64,000 bases of DNA, from NCBI RefSeq assembly GCF_028435365.1, contig NZ_JAGTJJ010000039.1:1-64000 (forward strand), given 5' to 3'. Every line of letters starts with the position of its first letter. Within the stretch, counting starts at the first letter, position 1. The translations under genes were made by a program, and so were the position numbers. The DNA comes from Polyangium jinanense (GTDB lineage Bacteria; Myxococcota; Polyangia; Polyangiales; Polyangiaceae). The notes beneath the pieces were generated by a model, which searched no databases, had not been told where the DNA came from, and saw nothing but the letters and a program-made list of their open reading frames with translations. Shown piece after piece: positions 62,904-64,000 of the stretch.

Positions 62904-64000
62904 GTGCGCTCCGTTCATCGCCCGAAGACCCTCTTCTTCCTGCCCTCGCTGCTCGTATCCATGGCCTGTTCTGGAAACCCCCCTCCGCCCGCCGATCCGC
63001 CCCCGAATCACCTCACAGGCTCCCTCGCCCCCACGGCGAGCGCCGTCGCCGCGCCCACGCCCGCGCCCGCTCGCCGCGAGCCGCCCGTGCCCACGCGGCG
63101 CGAGGACATCGTCGAGACGCTGCACGGCAAGGAGATCCACGACCCTTACCGCTGGCTCGAAGACGGCGAGAGCGACGAGGTGAAGGTCTGGCAAGCGGCG
63201 CAGAACGAGCGCACGGCGAAGGCCCTCGCCACGCTGCCCGGCCGCGCCGCGCTCACGCGCCGCATCGAGTCGCTCTTGCGGATCGGGTCCGTCGGCACGC
63301 CCGCGGTCTATGCCTCGAAGAAAGGCAAAGGCCGTTATTTCTACACGCGCCAGGCGCCGTCCGAGGATCAGCCGGTGCTCTACGTGCGCGACGGCGTGGA
63401 TGGCGCGGATCGCAAGCTCGTGGATCCGAACACGCTCGGCAAGGACGGGCTCGTCTCGCTCGATTTCTGGGTGCCGTCGCAGGACGGCAAGAAGCTCGCG
63501 TACGGGCTCTCCTCGGGCGGCGACGAGCAAAGCACGCTCTACGTGATGGACGTGGAGACCGGGAAAAACCTGCCCGAGACCGAGGTGATCCCGCGCGCGC
63601 GGTACGCCTCCGTCGCGTGGCTGCCCGACGGGAAATCGTTCTATTACACGCGCTTCCCGCAGAAGGGCGACGTGCCCGCGGGCGAAGAGCATTATCACCG
63701 CAAGATCTACCTGCATCAGATCGGTCGGCCCTGGGAGAAGGATCCGCTGGTGTTCGGTGAGGGCCGCGCGATGACGGACTCGCCGAGCGTCTTGATCTCG
63801 CCGAACGGCCGCTGGCTCGTGGCGACCGTGCACATGGGCTGGAGCCGGATCGAGGCGTACCTGCTCGATCGCAAAGCCGGGCCCCAAGCCACGTTCGTGC
63901 CGTTCGCGGTGCCGAAGGAAAACGCGATCTACGACGTCGACGTGTACGACGACTCCCTGCTCGTCCGGACGAACGACAGCGCGCCGACGTACGAGCTCTA
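62904..64000 (+). CDS. Prolyl oligopeptidase family lipoprotein (partial)
   Basis: Serine peptidase of the S9 prolyl oligopeptidase family, cut by the window's right edge. The visible 365 residues hold a signal with lipobox (SLLVSMAC), a Pro-rich linker, the family start (HGKEIHDPYRWLED) and part of the seven-bladed beta-propeller (YFYTRQAP, RKIYLHQIG). The catalytic Ser-Asp-His domain lies beyond the window. GTG 62904 is used; GTG 62877 is an in-frame alternative. It cuts short proline-containing peptides in the periplasm. Confidence 0.88.
   Translation, partial: MRSVHRPKTLFFLPSLLVSMACSGNPPPPADPPPNHLTGSLAPTASAVAAPTPAPARREPPVPTRREDIVETLHGKEIHDPYRWLEDGESDEVKVWQAAQNERTAKALATLPGRAALTRRIESLLRIGSVGTPAVYASKKGKGRYFYTRQAPSEDQPVLYVRDGVDGADRKLVDPNTLGKDGLVSLDFWVPSQDGKKLAYGLSSGGDEQSTLYVMDVETGKNLPETEVIPRARYASVAWLPDGKSFYYTRFPQKGDVPAGEEHYHRKIYLHQIGRPWEKDPLVFGEGRAMTDSPSVLISPNGRWLVATVHMGWSRIEAYLLDRKAGPQATFVPFAVPKENAIYDVDVYDDSLLVRTNDSAPTYEL

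Overview
The window is high-GC, densely coding DNA typical of a large myxobacterial genome, most likely Polyangiaceae (Polyangium or Sorangium type). This is inferred from the protein set: many Ser/Thr kinases and PP2C phosphatases, an FHA enhancer-binding protein, DUF2169, PEGA/TPR proteins, many lipoproteins with Gly/Ser- or Pro-rich linkers, frequent GTG and TTG starts, and short overlaps between genes. No 16S rRNA is present, so this is not proof. There are no phage genes, transposases or CRISPR arrays. Two tRNA genes are present: tRNA-Met (26533-26609) and a CAT-anticodon tRNA that looks like tRNA-Ile2 (34040-34113).

Layout. 1-9.6 kb: hairpin-repeat fragment, aldehyde dehydrogenase, PP2C phosphatase, DUF2169 protein, a lipoprotein/outer-membrane-barrel pair, a glycosyltransferase, a putative glycosidase-like protein and peptide deformylase. 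9.7-18 kb: secreted M4 metalloprotease, then an exopolysaccharide locus (Wza-like export lipoprotein, Wzy/ligase-like membrane protein, Wzc-like co-polymerase with a divergent ATPase, deacetylase-like protein). 18-26 kb: glutamine amidotransferase, metzincin lipoprotein, murJ with a dual-specificity phosphatase, a YkuD-domain lipoprotein lacking its catalytic cysteine, and a histone-H1-like protein. 26-34 kb: TonB-like protein, tatD, prkA, Ser/Thr kinase and zinc-ribbon coiled-coil protein. 34-46 kb: two coupled SUMF1-fold genes, uvrA, a DksA/TraR protein, a NUDIX hydrolase, an HTH-receiver regulator, an amidase and low-complexity envelope proteins. 46-52 kb: sigma-54 activator, outer-membrane barrel, a PP2C-subtilase operon and an M48 lipoprotein. 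53-56 kb: a gene-poor stretch with a Kazal-like lipoprotein and an orphan Imm5-like immunity protein. 56-64 kb: PKD/beta-helix lipoprotein, M15 peptidase, TrpF paralog, CorA-like protein, tandem GST-N protein and the start of a prolyl oligopeptidase.

The most unusual content is not a gene. A dispersed intergenic element of about 300-343 bp occurs five times: a fragment at the left edge, full copies at 17971-18313, 48181-48507 and 60271-60570, and a half copy near 55192-55335. Each full copy is a large imperfect inverted repeat built from about eight small hairpins around a long stem. Stems differ between copies but remain paired, so the structure appears conserved. One arm abuts a stop codon in four of five copies. 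A second, smaller hairpin family occurs at 25623-25709, with a relative at 40986-41030, also at gene ends.

Cell-envelope construction (polysaccharide export, murJ, amidase, M15 and YkuD proteins) and phospho-signalling (two PP2C, one Ser/Thr kinase, PrkA, dual-specificity phosphatase, FHA activator) dominate. All functions are read from motifs by eye; no database search was run.
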